A stretch of DNA of 64,000 bases, from NCBI RefSeq assembly GCF_025717065.2, contig NZ_JAOVZO020000015.1, forward strand, positions 62,001-126,000. Direction: 5' to 3'. Position numbers and translations under genes: made by a program. The notes under the pieces are model-generated. The model ran no database searches, was not told the DNA's origin, and saw only the letters and a program-made list of their open reading frames with translations. Positions within the stretch are counted from its first letter, which is position 1, and every line of letters begins with the position of its first letter. Positions 47,806 through 56,300 of the stretch are shown piece after piece. The stretch is from Tahibacter soli. GTDB lineage: Bacteria > Pseudomonadota > Gammaproteobacteria > Xanthomonadales > Rhodanobacteraceae.

Positions 47806-49362
47806 ATGAACCTTTTTGGAAAAGTCGCGTTCGCCGCGCTGGCGCTCGCGCCGATCGGCGCGACCAACGCCGCGATGTCGCTCAATCCGCGCGGCCTCGG
47901 GCAGGTGCTGCTGTATCCGTTCTATTCGGCCTACAACTCCGGCAGCCTCTCGACGCTCGTCACGCTCGTCAACACTTCCGACCGCGCGAAGGTCGTGCAA
48001 CTGACGTTTCGCGAAGGCGCCGAAGGTGCCGAAACGCTGACGCTGCGGCTGTTTCTCGGACCGCGCGACGCCTGGAACGGCACCGCGTTCGGGCTTCCGG
48101 TGTTCCCGGTCGACGGGCCGAACCTGATCGCAAACGATCGCGGCTGCGCGGTGCCGGTCACGGTTGCCGACGTACGTGTGCTGCCGGACGGCCGGCGCTA
48201 CTGGGTGTTCTCGCGCGTCAACGCGGTCGATCCGCCCGGTTGGGATCAGGGACGCGTCGGCACCGGCGCGATCGAAGCGATCGAGCTCGGCGAGATCAAG
48301 GCCGGCTCGGCGCTCGAGACGGCAGTGACGTCGCAGGGCGCCGGCGTGCCGTCGTGCGCGGGCGTCGACACGGCCGATCTCGCGGCGTCGCTCGACGCGC
48401 CGGGCGGAAAGCTCTACGGCAGCTTCGCGCTCGTCAACGCGGCGACGGGCCGCGTGACCTCGGGCGCCGCGACGGCGATCGACGGTTTCTCGGTCGTGCC
48501 GCTCGGCGATCGGCCGCTCGCCGACCTCTCGCACGGGCGCACGAGCGCGAACGCGAACGATCCGGTCGAGGCGAGCGTCGATGCGAACGGCCGGCGCTTC
48601 AGCGTGAAATATCCGCGCGATCGCGCGATCGACGCGGTGTCGGCCGTGCTGATGACCGACGCGGTCCACGGCGATTTCGTCGTCGACCCCTCGGCCGGCG
48701 CGAAGACCGACTGGGTACTCGCGATGCCGACGCGGCGCTTCTACGTCGCGGGCGCGAACAACGACAACGGCGTCGCGCGCGAACCGTTCGCGGCGCGCGC
48801 GCATTCGGCGATGTGGCGCCGTCAGCCATGCTCGTACTACGACGCCGACGTGCGCGACCGCGACCAGCACGCGATCGCGCCGCGCACGACGTATCTCGTC
48901 CGGCCCTCGCTGCCGCCGCGGCCCGAGGCCGTCGATCCGAACATCCTGTTCGAGCCGTATCCGGCGCGCGGCACGCGCGCACTGTGCAACGCGGTCGAGG
49001 TCGTCGCGTTCTCGCGCTATCACGACGTGCCGGACACCTACCGAGGTTCCGCGGTGATTCCGTACAAATGGGTGTTCGAGCTGATCGACGAGCGCGAGAC
49101 CGCGACCGGCGGCACGACGCGGCTGCGCCTGGGACTGCCGGACCCGACGCCGTCGGGCACGAGCGGCACGACCCCGGCGGTGCTGCCGGCGGGCGTCGAA
49201 GGGCCGGCGTTGCGCGGCCTGCCGATGATCGGCTTCGCCGCGACGCTGTACGTCAACACGAACGGGCCGAACGGCGCGACGTTCGAATACACGTCGACCG
49301 AGCCGCTGCGCACCGAGGTCGCCTGCGCGACGAACGCCGGCGCGACGATCGCGTGCCCTTGA
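47806..49362 (+). CDS. Exported protein of unknown function (Xanthomonadales-type)
   Basis: 518 residues with signal peptide (MNLFGKVAFAALALAPIGATNA). The mature protein opens AMSLNPRGLGQVLLYPFYSA and TLVTLVNTSDRAKVVQLTFR, segments I associate with a family of hypothetical proteins from Lysobacterales and relatives. These look like an extracellular beta-sandwich protein with immunoglobulin-like openings, but no domain can be named with confidence. Cysteine pairs (GCAVPVTV, VPSCAGVDTAD, CACATNAGATIAC-like end) suggest disulfides. I chose the ATG at 47806 with GGAAG upstream; an in-frame ATG at 47794 is possible. It is divergent from trxC. Confidence 0.72.
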   Translation: MNLFGKVAFAALALAPIGATNAAMSLNPRGLGQVLLYPFYSAYNSGSLSTLVTLVNTSDRAKVVQLTFREGAEGAETLTLRLFLGPRDAWNGTAFGLPVFPVDGPNLIANDRGCAVPVTVADVRVLPDGRRYWVFSRVNAVDPPGWDQGRVGTGAIEAIELGEIKAGSALETAVTSQGAGVPSCAGVDTADLAASLDAPGGKLYGSFALVNAATGRVTSGAATAIDGFSVVPLGDRPLADLSHGRTSANANDPVEASVDANGRRFSVKYPRDRAIDAVSAVLMTDAVHGDFVVDPSAGAKTDWVLAMPTRRFYVAGANNDNGVAREPFAARAHSAMWRRQPCSYYDADVRDRDQHAIAPRTTYLVRPSLPPRPEAVDPNILFEPYPARGTRALCNAVEVVAFSRYHDVPDTYRGSAVIPYKWVFELIDERETATGGTTRLRLGLPDPTPSGTSGTTPAVLPAGVEGPALRGLPMIGFAATLYVNTNGPNGATFEYTSTEPLRTEVACATNAGATIACP

Positions 49363-49386
49363 ACGATCGCGCGATTCTTCAGCGAA

Positions 49387-50199
49387 TCATCCGATTCCGT
49401 GCTGCGCGGCGAGCCCGCGCAGCCGCTGTGCCGTGTCCGCGTCGGCCGGAAAGAACGATTCGATCGCAAGCTCGGCGAGCGTGACGTCCATCGGCGTGCC
49501 GAACACGGTCGTCGTGCCGATCAGCGACAGCTCGCCGGCGGCGCTCGCAAGGCGCAGCGGCACGACGACGCTTGCCGTCTGCGGCAGCGACGCGGCGTCC
49601 GCCGGCTGCGCGCCGGCCGGCGCGGGATAAGCCGCCAGTTCGCGATACAGGTCGTCGAGTGCCGTGTCGGCCGTCGCGTCGGCCTGATGGCGCAGGCGAT
49701 GCAGGATGTGCGCGCGCCACTCGTGATAGTTGACGATGCGGTCGGCGACGCCGTCGGGATGCAGACTCACGCGCAGCACGTTGACCGGTGGTGTCAGCAG
49801 CGCCTGCGACGCGTGCGCGAGCATCGGCGCCATCATGCGATTGGCCGCGACGAGGTGCCAATGGCGGTCGACCGCGAGCGCCGGATACGGTTCGTGGCCG
49901 GTCAGCACGAGATCGATCGCGGCGCGCGCCTGCGCCATCGCCGGATCGTCGAGGCTGCGCTCCGCGTACGACGGCGCGAGGCCGGCGGCGATCAGGAGCG
50001 CGTTGCGTTCGCGCAGCGGCACGTCGAGCCGGTCGGCGAGATTGATCAGCATCGCGCGGCTCGGCCGCGAGCGTCCCGTTTCGAGAAAGCTCACGTGGCG
50101 CGACGACGTGTCGGCGAGGCAGGCGAGATCGAGCTGGCTCAGGCGGCGGCGCTGGCGCCATTGCCGCAGCAGGGTTCCGACGTGGGGCTTCGTGTTCAT
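49387..50199 (-). CDS. XRE family regulator with MmyB-like ligand domain
   Basis: 270 residues. The helix-turn-helix covers about 8-62 (LLRQWRQRRRLSQLDLACLA, then SRHVSFLETGRSRPSRAML). The C-terminal domain, about 105-265, has the MmyB-like features HWHLVAANRMM, RVSLHPDGVADRIVNYHEWR and SVVVPLRLASAAGELSLIGT. MmyB-type domains bind small hydrophobic ligands such as fatty acids. I chose the ATG at 50199. It diverges from the small membrane protein at 50308, and the palindrome ATTACC-N5-GGTAAT lies between them, a natural operator for this protein. Confidence 0.85.
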   Translation of the reverse strand: MNTKPHVGTLLRQWRQRRRLSQLDLACLADTSSRHVSFLETGRSRPSRAMLINLADRLDVPLRERNALLIAAGLAPSYAERSLDDPAMAQARAAIDLVLTGHEPYPALAVDRHWHLVAANRMMAPMLAHASQALLTPPVNVLRVSLHPDGVADRIVNYHEWRAHILHRLRHQADATADTALDDLYRELAAYPAPAGAQPADAASLPQTASVVVPLRLASAAGELSLIGTTTVFGTPMDVTLAELAIESFFPADADTAQRLRGLAAQHGIG

Positions 50200-50233
50200 G
50201 GGGCGACGATAGCGCAGCGCGCGGCGCCGTCCC

Positions 50234-50250
50234 ATTACCTCACGGGTAAT
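50234..50250. promoter_or_regulatory. Palindromic operator candidate between the XRE gene and the small membrane gene
   Basis: Perfect inverted repeat ATTACC-TCACG-GGTAAT in otherwise G+C-rich DNA, 35 bases from the XRE start and 58 bases from the divergent gene start. The A+T content and symmetry suit a helix-turn-helix dimer. Confidence 0.6.
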
Positions 50251-50307
50251 TGAGGCGCGGCCGGCGCGGGCGGACGATGGCGTCGAATCTCAACGACGGA
50301 GTCGACC

Positions 50308-50715
50308 ATGAACCTCGCCAACCTCTTCAATCATCCGCAGTTCCTGCGCCGCGTGCTGCTCGTCGACGCGGTGTCGTGCGCCGGCATGGGCGCGCTGCTT
50401 CTCGCCGCCGCGGCGCCGCTATCGGGCGTGCTCGGATTGCCGGTCGCGCTGCTGCAGGGTGCCGCGGCGATCCTGCTGCCGTTCGCGGCATTCGTTGCCT
50501 GGCTCGCACGCCGCGCCGCGATGCCGCGTGCCGCGGTGTGGGCGGTCGTCGCGATCAACGCGCTGTGGGTGGTCGAAAGCGTCGCGGTGCTGTTCGTCGG
50601 CTGGACGCATCCGACCACGCTCGGCGTCGCCTTCGTGCTGATGCAGGCCGCGTTCGTCGCGGTGCTCGCCGAACTCGAAGCGATCGGCCTGCGCCGTCTG
50701 CCGGTTCAGGCGTGA
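50308..50715 (+). CDS. Small four-span membrane protein
   Basis: 135 residues with four hydrophobic helices: about 12-38 (RVLLVDAVSCAGMGALLLAA), 44-68, 75-96 (AAVWAVVAINALWVVESVAV) and 103-122. No charged catalytic motifs are evident. It opens divergently from the XRE regulator with the palindrome between them, so it is the likely regulated target. Its 3' end overlaps the convergent DUF4166 gene by 10 bases. I recognise no characterised family. Confidence 0.75.
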   Translation: MNLANLFNHPQFLRRVLLVDAVSCAGMGALLLAAAAPLSGVLGLPVALLQGAAAILLPFAAFVAWLARRAAMPRAAVWAVVAINALWVVESVAVLFVGWTHPTTLGVAFVLMQAAFVAVLAELEAIGLRRLPVQA

Positions 50716-51239
50716 GCGTCGAGCAGGCCGCCGTAGCGCAGCAGGTCTCCGAACGGCCGCTGCGCGATCGCGACCTCGAAGCGGTAGCGGCCGTCCTCGA
50801 TCCGCTTGAACGCGCGCGTTTGCGGCATCAGCCACAAAGGGACGACGATACCGAACGCGCGCGCGCCGACGCAGCGCCAGTGCCAGCCGCCGTCGACGAC
50901 GTCGACGGCGAGGCGCAGCGCGAACGGGCCGGCGGTTTCGGTCCAGTACCCGTCGGGCCAGCGGCCGTGCGGCACGAAGACGGAACGCATCGTCTGCCCG
51001 GTGTCGAAACGGCGGGTCCAGACGAGTGCGTCGCGCTCGTGCCGGATGTCGACCGCGAAGTCGCAGCGCGTGCGGTCGACGGGCAGGCCCAGTCGCCGCG
51101 CGAGCCGGCGGCCCGCGGGGCGTACGTCGAGATCGATCGCGCCCTGCAGCACGCCGCCGTCGCGATGCAGCTGCTGCAGTAGCGGGTGCAGGCCTTCGAA
51201 GCCTGCGCCGAACCAGCGCGTGACGGACGTTTCATTCAT
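50706..51239 (-). CDS. DUF4166 domain protein
   Basis: 177 residues, a single DUF4166 domain. It opens WFGAGFEGLHPLLQQLHRDG, then DRTRCDFAVDIRHERDALVW and the central FVPHGRWPDGYWTE, and ends with IVVPLWLMPQTRAFKRIEDG. There is no signal peptide. Biochemical function is unknown; the domain is often found near transporters or epimerase-like proteins. Its start overlaps the MFS stop by 4 bases (ATGA), so it is co-translated with the transporter. Confidence 0.82.
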   Translation of the reverse strand: MNETSVTRWFGAGFEGLHPLLQQLHRDGGVLQGAIDLDVRPAGRRLARRLGLPVDRTRCDFAVDIRHERDALVWTRRFDTGQTMRSVFVPHGRWPDGYWTETAGPFALRLAVDVVDGGWHWRCVGARAFGIVVPLWLMPQTRAFKRIEDGRYRFEVAIAQRPFGDLLRYGGLLDAHA

Positions 51240-52423
51240 GCGGCAAGTATCGCCGGTTTCCGCAGCAGACTCGCGGCGACGAACGCGGAAGCCGCCGCCG
51301 CCGCCGCGCCGACGAGAAACGCCGACGCATAGCCCCAGCGCGCCGCGGCGAGGCCGGCGAGCGGACTGCCGGCGATCAGCGCGATGTCGAAGAACGCGAC
51401 GTACGCGCCCATCGCCGACGCGCGGCTCGCCGGCGGCACGCGTCGCATCGCCTCAACGCCGAACGCCGGAAACACGAGCGAGAAGCCGGCGCCGGTCAGC
51501 ACCGCGCCGATGTGCGCGAAGGTCGCGTCGGGCGCCGACCAGACGAGCAGCTGGCCGAGCGCTTCGACGCCGAGGCAGACGAGCGCGACGCGCGCGCCGC
51601 CGTAGCGGTCGGGCCAGGCCGAGCCGACGAGGCGCAGGCCGACGTAGCCCGCGCCGAACAGCGTCAGCGACCAGCCCGCATGCTGCCAGCCGCGCGCGGC
51701 GAACAGCAGCGTGACGAACGTCGCCGTCGCCGCGAACGCGACGCTCGCGAGCGCAAGGCCGGTGCCGCAGCGCGCGACGAGCCCGACGACCCGCGAGAAC
51801 GGCAGCCGTTCGCCGCCGGCCGGCGCCACGGTCGCGAGCGTCGCCGCGACCGCGAGCGCGGCGAGCGGCAGCGCGACCGACGCTGCTGCGACGGCGGCGA
51901 ATCCGTGGCCGAGCAGCCACGCGCCGAGCGGCGCGCCGGCCGCGAACGCCGCGTACATCGCGACGCCGCACCAGACCATCACGCGGCCCGCGCGCGCCGG
52001 CCCGAAGCGGCGCATGCCCCAGCCGAGGCCGCCGGTCATGACGTAGCTTTCGCCGACGCCGAGCACGAGGCGCGCGATCACGAGCACGGCGAGCCTGCCG
52101 GCCGCCGACGCCGGCAGCGTCGCGGCGAGCAGCACGAGACCCGCCGCGGCGCAGATCGAAAGGCCGACCAGCATCGTGCGGCGGCCGCCGCGCGTATCGG
52201 CGGCGCGGCCGGCGGCGCGGCGCGTGGCGAGCGTCGCGAGCGACTGCGCGGCGATCGCGAGCGCGACGACGACGTCGCCGTAGCCGAGCGTGTCGTGCAC
52301 GTAGCGCGGCAGCGCGCCGAGCGCGACGCCGATGGCGGAGAAACCCAGGAATACGGCGATGCACAGCGGAACGAGCGCGGCGAGACCGGCGTCCCGTTCG
52401 GGAGAAAGCGGAGTGGCGTTCAT
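51236..52423 (-). CDS. MFS transporter (efflux type)
   Basis: 395 residues with about twelve membrane segments and the MFS loop motif between helices 2 and 3, GRAADTRGGRRTMLVG. The N-terminal helix reads LVPLCIAVFLGFSAIGVALG. The overall form resembles YfcJ/arabinose-efflux-type exporters of the proton-antiporter class; the substrate is unknown. It starts at 52423 (MNATPLSPERDAG). It is divergent from a TetR gene with operator-like repeats between them, and is followed with overlap by the DUF4166 gene, a common layout for an inducible efflux unit. Confidence 0.88.
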   Translation of the reverse strand: MNATPLSPERDAGLAALVPLCIAVFLGFSAIGVALGALPRYVHDTLGYGDVVVALAIAAQSLATLATRRAAGRAADTRGGRRTMLVGLSICAAAGLVLLAATLPASAAGRLAVLVIARLVLGVGESYVMTGGLGWGMRRFGPARAGRVMVWCGVAMYAAFAAGAPLGAWLLGHGFAAVAAASVALPLAALAVAATLATVAPAGGERLPFSRVVGLVARCGTGLALASVAFAATATFVTLLFAARGWQHAGWSLTLFGAGYVGLRLVGSAWPDRYGGARVALVCLGVEALGQLLVWSAPDATFAHIGAVLTGAGFSLVFPAFGVEAMRRVPPASRASAMGAYVAFFDIALIAGSPLAGLAAARWGYASAFLVGAAAAAASAFVAASLLRKPAILAA

Positions 52424-52507
52424 GATGGCCTTGTCGTGGGCAAGCCGCGTCCGCGCGAACGGCGCGGCCGGTCGCGAAAGCGGGACTTGCGAAGTCGTGG
52501 AAGGGAA

Positions 52508-52553
52508 GCGAGCATTCGCTCGCATATCGCCAGTTTATGAGCGAAAGCTCGCA
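52508..52553. promoter_or_regulatory. Operator candidate for the divergent TetR/MFS pair
   Basis: Two related palindromes in the intergenic region: GCGAGC-ATTC-GCTCGC at 52508-52523 and GAGC-GAAA-GCTC at 52539-52550. In opposite orientation they share the core GCGAGC-(A/T)TTC-GCTC followed by ATA. Paired, self-similar sites near divergent starts are typical for TetR repressors. Confidence 0.6.
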
Positions 52554-52579
52554 TTCACCACTCGCATTCCGGAGCCGCC

Positions 52580-53206
52580 GTGGACAAGCGCGTCGATGCA
52601 AGAAAACAGCCGCGCCAGGCGCGCTCGCAGGCCACCGTCGAGGCGATACTCGTCGCCGCGGCTCGCGTTCTGGAGCGCGAAGGGTCGCGCGCGTTCACGA
52701 CGAACCGCGTCGCCGAGGTGGCCGGCGTCAGCGTCGGCTCGCTGTACCAGTACTTTCCGAACAAGGAGGCGCTGATCGTCGCGCTGCACGACCGCCACGG
52801 CCGCGCGATGCACCGCGTGATCGGCGATGCGCTCGCCGACGGCGCGCATGCGACGCTGCGCGAGGCCGTGGCCGCGGTCGTGCGCGGCATGCTCGCGGCA
52901 CACGCGGACGAGCCGGAGCTGCACCGCGTGCTCGAGCACGAGTACGCGTCGTTCGACGAGCGCACGTCGGCGCCCGACACGGGATTCGACATCTATCGCG
53001 AAGTGCGGCGCCTGCTGCGGCGGCATGCGGGCGAAGTGCGCGTCGCCGATCGCGAACTCGCGGCATGGGCCGTCGCGCACACGGTGCACGCGCTCGTGCA
53101 TGCGGCGGTGCTCGAACCGCCGCGGCGACGCCGGCGCGGCGCGCTCGAAGGCGCGATCGTCGACGTCGTGCTCGCGTACCTGGCGGTGCCGTCGACGTCG
53201 CGTTGA
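52580..53206 (+). CDS. TetR/AcrR family repressor, GTG start
   Basis: 208 residues. The N-terminal HTH (about residues 14-60) is RSQATVEAILVAAARVLERE followed by FTTNRVAEVAGVSVGSLYQY and FPNKEALI, the TetR signature. The C-terminal ligand-binding domain is divergent. It starts at a GTG (52580) with GGAG 6 bases upstream; the nearby ATG at 52537 is in another frame. It is divergent from the MFS exporter with palindromes between them, so it probably represses that exporter and itself. No effector can be predicted. Confidence 0.9.
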   Translation: MDKRVDARKQPRQARSQATVEAILVAAARVLEREGSRAFTTNRVAEVAGVSVGSLYQYFPNKEALIVALHDRHGRAMHRVIGDALADGAHATLREAVAAVVRGMLAAHADEPELHRVLEHEYASFDERTSAPDTGFDIYREVRRLLRRHAGEVRVADRELAAWAVAHTVHALVHAAVLEPPRRRRRGALEGAIVDVVLAYLAVPSTSR

Positions 53207-53324
53207 ATCGTTCCAACCGCGTGCGGCATTCGTCGCATTGTCGGCTTGTTGAAAGTTTGCGCTACACTTCGCGGCGCTGGGTCCAACGTCGTACCGCAAC
53301 ACCCGCGCCGAGAGGGGCGCAACC

Positions 53325-56300
53325 ATGGAGCGTTATTCACGGAGAAGCCGGTTGCTGCCGGCTTGCGTGAGCGTTGGCTTTTTCCTGGCTCTCTGCTTGT
53401 CGTTCGGTGTCGTCGGTGCCCGCGGCGGCCCGGCCGACGATCCGATCTTCGCCGACGGTTTCGAACCTCGGCCGCCGTGCCTGCCGGGCGTGCCGGACGC
53501 CGACGGCGACAACCTCATCGATCTCGCCTGCGCGACGCCGTTCGTGCCGCCCGATCCGGCGGCCGTCGCGACGCCGATCGACCCGACCGTCGCGACCGAC
53601 TTCCACGAGGCGACGCGATTCCTGTACGCGGGACCCGAACCGGTCCAGCGCGGCGTGGCGCCCGACGCGATCAGAAGCTGGCGCGCGGCGGTGCTGCGCG
53701 GTCGCGTGCTCGACGGCGACGGCGCGCCGCTGCCCGGCGTGCTCGTGCGCGTGCTCGACCGGCCGGAACTCGGCTACACGTATACGCGCGCCGACGGCAT
53801 GTACGACCTCGCGGTCAACGGCGGCGGCGAGCTCACCGTCGATCTGCGCAAGCAGGGCTATCTGCGGGCGCAGCGCGCCGAACGCGCGCCGTGGAAGGAC
53901 TGGCGCGTGATGCCCGATACGCGCATGGTCGCGCTCGACGACGCCGTGACCACGATCGGCCTGACGCCGACGAGCGACGTGCAGGTGCACCGCGCGAATC
54001 TCGTCGCCGACGCCGACGGCGCGCGCCGCGCGACGGTGATCTTTCCCGCCGGCGTCACGGGCGAACTCGTCGCCGCCGACGGCACGCGCCGGCCGCTGTC
54101 GACGATCCGCTTCCGCGCGACGGAATACACGGTCGGCCCCGAAGGCCCGCAGCGCATGCCCGCGAGCCTGCCGGCCAGCGCCGGCTACACGTACGCGGTG
54201 GAACTCGGCGCCGACGAAGCCGTCGCGCAGGACGCGCGTTCGGTCGAGTTCGACCGGCCGATCGTCCTGTATTTCGAAAATTATCTCAATTTTTCGACGG
54301 GTAGCCGCATCCCGCTCGGCTACTACGATTTCCGGCGCGGCTCGTGGCTGCCGGCGCCGAACGGGCGCGTCGTCAGGATCGTCGGCAACGTCGGCGCGCT
54401 GGCGTTGCTCGACATCGACGGCAGCGGCACGCCGGCCGACGACGCCGCGCTGACCGCGCTCGGCGTCACCGCCGGCGAGCGCGCGAAGCTCGCGCAGATC
54501 TATCCGGTCGGGCAGGTGCTCTGGCGCAGCGCGATGACGCATCTGACGCCGTGGGACTGCAACTATCCGTACGGGCCGGACCCGAATCCCGATCCGCCGC
54601 AGCCGCCCGAACCGCCGGACGATCCGCCGTATCCGGACGATCCGCCGACCGATCCGACCGACCCCGGCCCGCCGACCGATCCCGACGGCGACGACGATCC
54701 GGCCGAGACGGACGAGGCCGAAGACACCGACGAATCCGACTGCGAAACCGGCAGCGTCATCGACTGCACGAACGCGCGGCTCGGCGAATCGGTGCCGATT
54801 CCCGGCACGCCGGTACTGCTCACGTATCGCAGCGACCGCGTGCCCGGCGGCACGCCGGAAAGCTTCAGTGTGCGCATGCGCCTTTCCGGCGCCGCGGTGC
54901 CGCGGCAGGTGCGCAGCATCGAAAGCGAAATCTGCGTCGGCGGGCAGTGCTTCCGCGAAAGCGAAGCGCCGGCGCCGAACCGCTTCCGCAACTTCGCCTG
55001 GAACGGGCTCGACGCCTACGGCCGGCAGTGGCAGGGCAGCGCCGCGATGACCGCGCGCATCGGCTACGCGTATGGACTCGTCTATCAGGCGACGAGCGAT
55101 GCGTTCGAGGCGTCCTGGGCCGGGCTGTCCGGCGTCGCGGCGATCGAGCGCGGTACCGGCACGGCCACGCTGTGGAGCCGATACGCGGGCCAGACGACGA
55201 TCACGCAGCCGGGGCGTTCGGTCGGCGCGTGGAGCGCCGCGGGGCTCGGCCTCGGCGGGTGGTCGATCTCGCTGCATCACGTGTTCGATCCGCAGACGCG
55301 CACGCTGTACTACGGCGACGGCACGCGCCGCCGCATCGGCATGGTCGGCGACGGCGGCGCGACGATCGTCGAGCCGTTTTCGAGCCGCGTTTCGGCGAAC
55401 CACGATCCGTTCGCGCTCGACGCCGACGGCACCGCGTTCCAGCTCGAGACGTTTCCGCGGCGCGACGCGCCGAACGGCTCGATCGGCCGGCAACTGGTCT
55501 ATGCGCATCCGCCGGGTTCCGACACGTCGATCGAGCTGGCGCAAAGCTGCCCGCCCGACGACGACAACCACATGCGCTGCGCGCCCGGCTCGACGCCGGT
55601 TTGGCGCACCGTGCACCGTCTGGTCGCCGACGACCGTTCGCGCGTGATCCTCATTGCCGATACGGGTGTGTTTCGCGTGAACGGCGGCGGCGCGATCGAA
55701 GCGCTGCTGCCCGCGGAACTCGCCGGCCGCGACTGCACGATCGACCGGCTCGCGGCGTGGTTCGAGCGCCGCCTGTACTTCGCCTGCGTCGACAGTGCGG
55801 AAAAGACGCGCCTCTTCACGCTGTGGCCGGACGGGCAGGTCACGCTGCTCGCCGGCGGCGGCAGCGATGCCGGCGCCGACGTCGCGGCGTCCGCGGCGCA
55901 GTTCGAGCGGTTCGGCGCGCTGGCGATCGGACCGGACGGCACGCTGTTCGCGACCGAGCCCGGCGCGAACCGCATCCGGCGCATCGGCACCGACGGCCGC
56001 GTGACGATCGCGGCCGGCAACGGCACTGCGGGGTTCACGCCCGACGGCGCGACCGCCGCGGGCGCGGCGATCGGCGACGTCATGGCCATCGCGGTGTCGC
56101 ACGAGGGCACGCTGCTGTTCGCCGAGTCGCCGCGCATTCGGGAAATCGCCAAGAATGGACAATTGCGCACCGTCGTCGGCGGCGGCGACGGCTATCCGTC
56201 GCGCGAGACGCAGAGCCTGGGTCGCGCCTTGTCGGTGCAGGCGAGGTCGATCGAATCGCTGCCCGACGGCAGCATCGTGTTCGACGACTGGGCCGGCGGC

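Noticed and set aside
53207-53324. A promoter built from TTGAAA and TACACT upstream of the Rhs gene
   Set aside because: The spacing between the hexamers is only about 8 bases; no valid -35/-10 pair was found.
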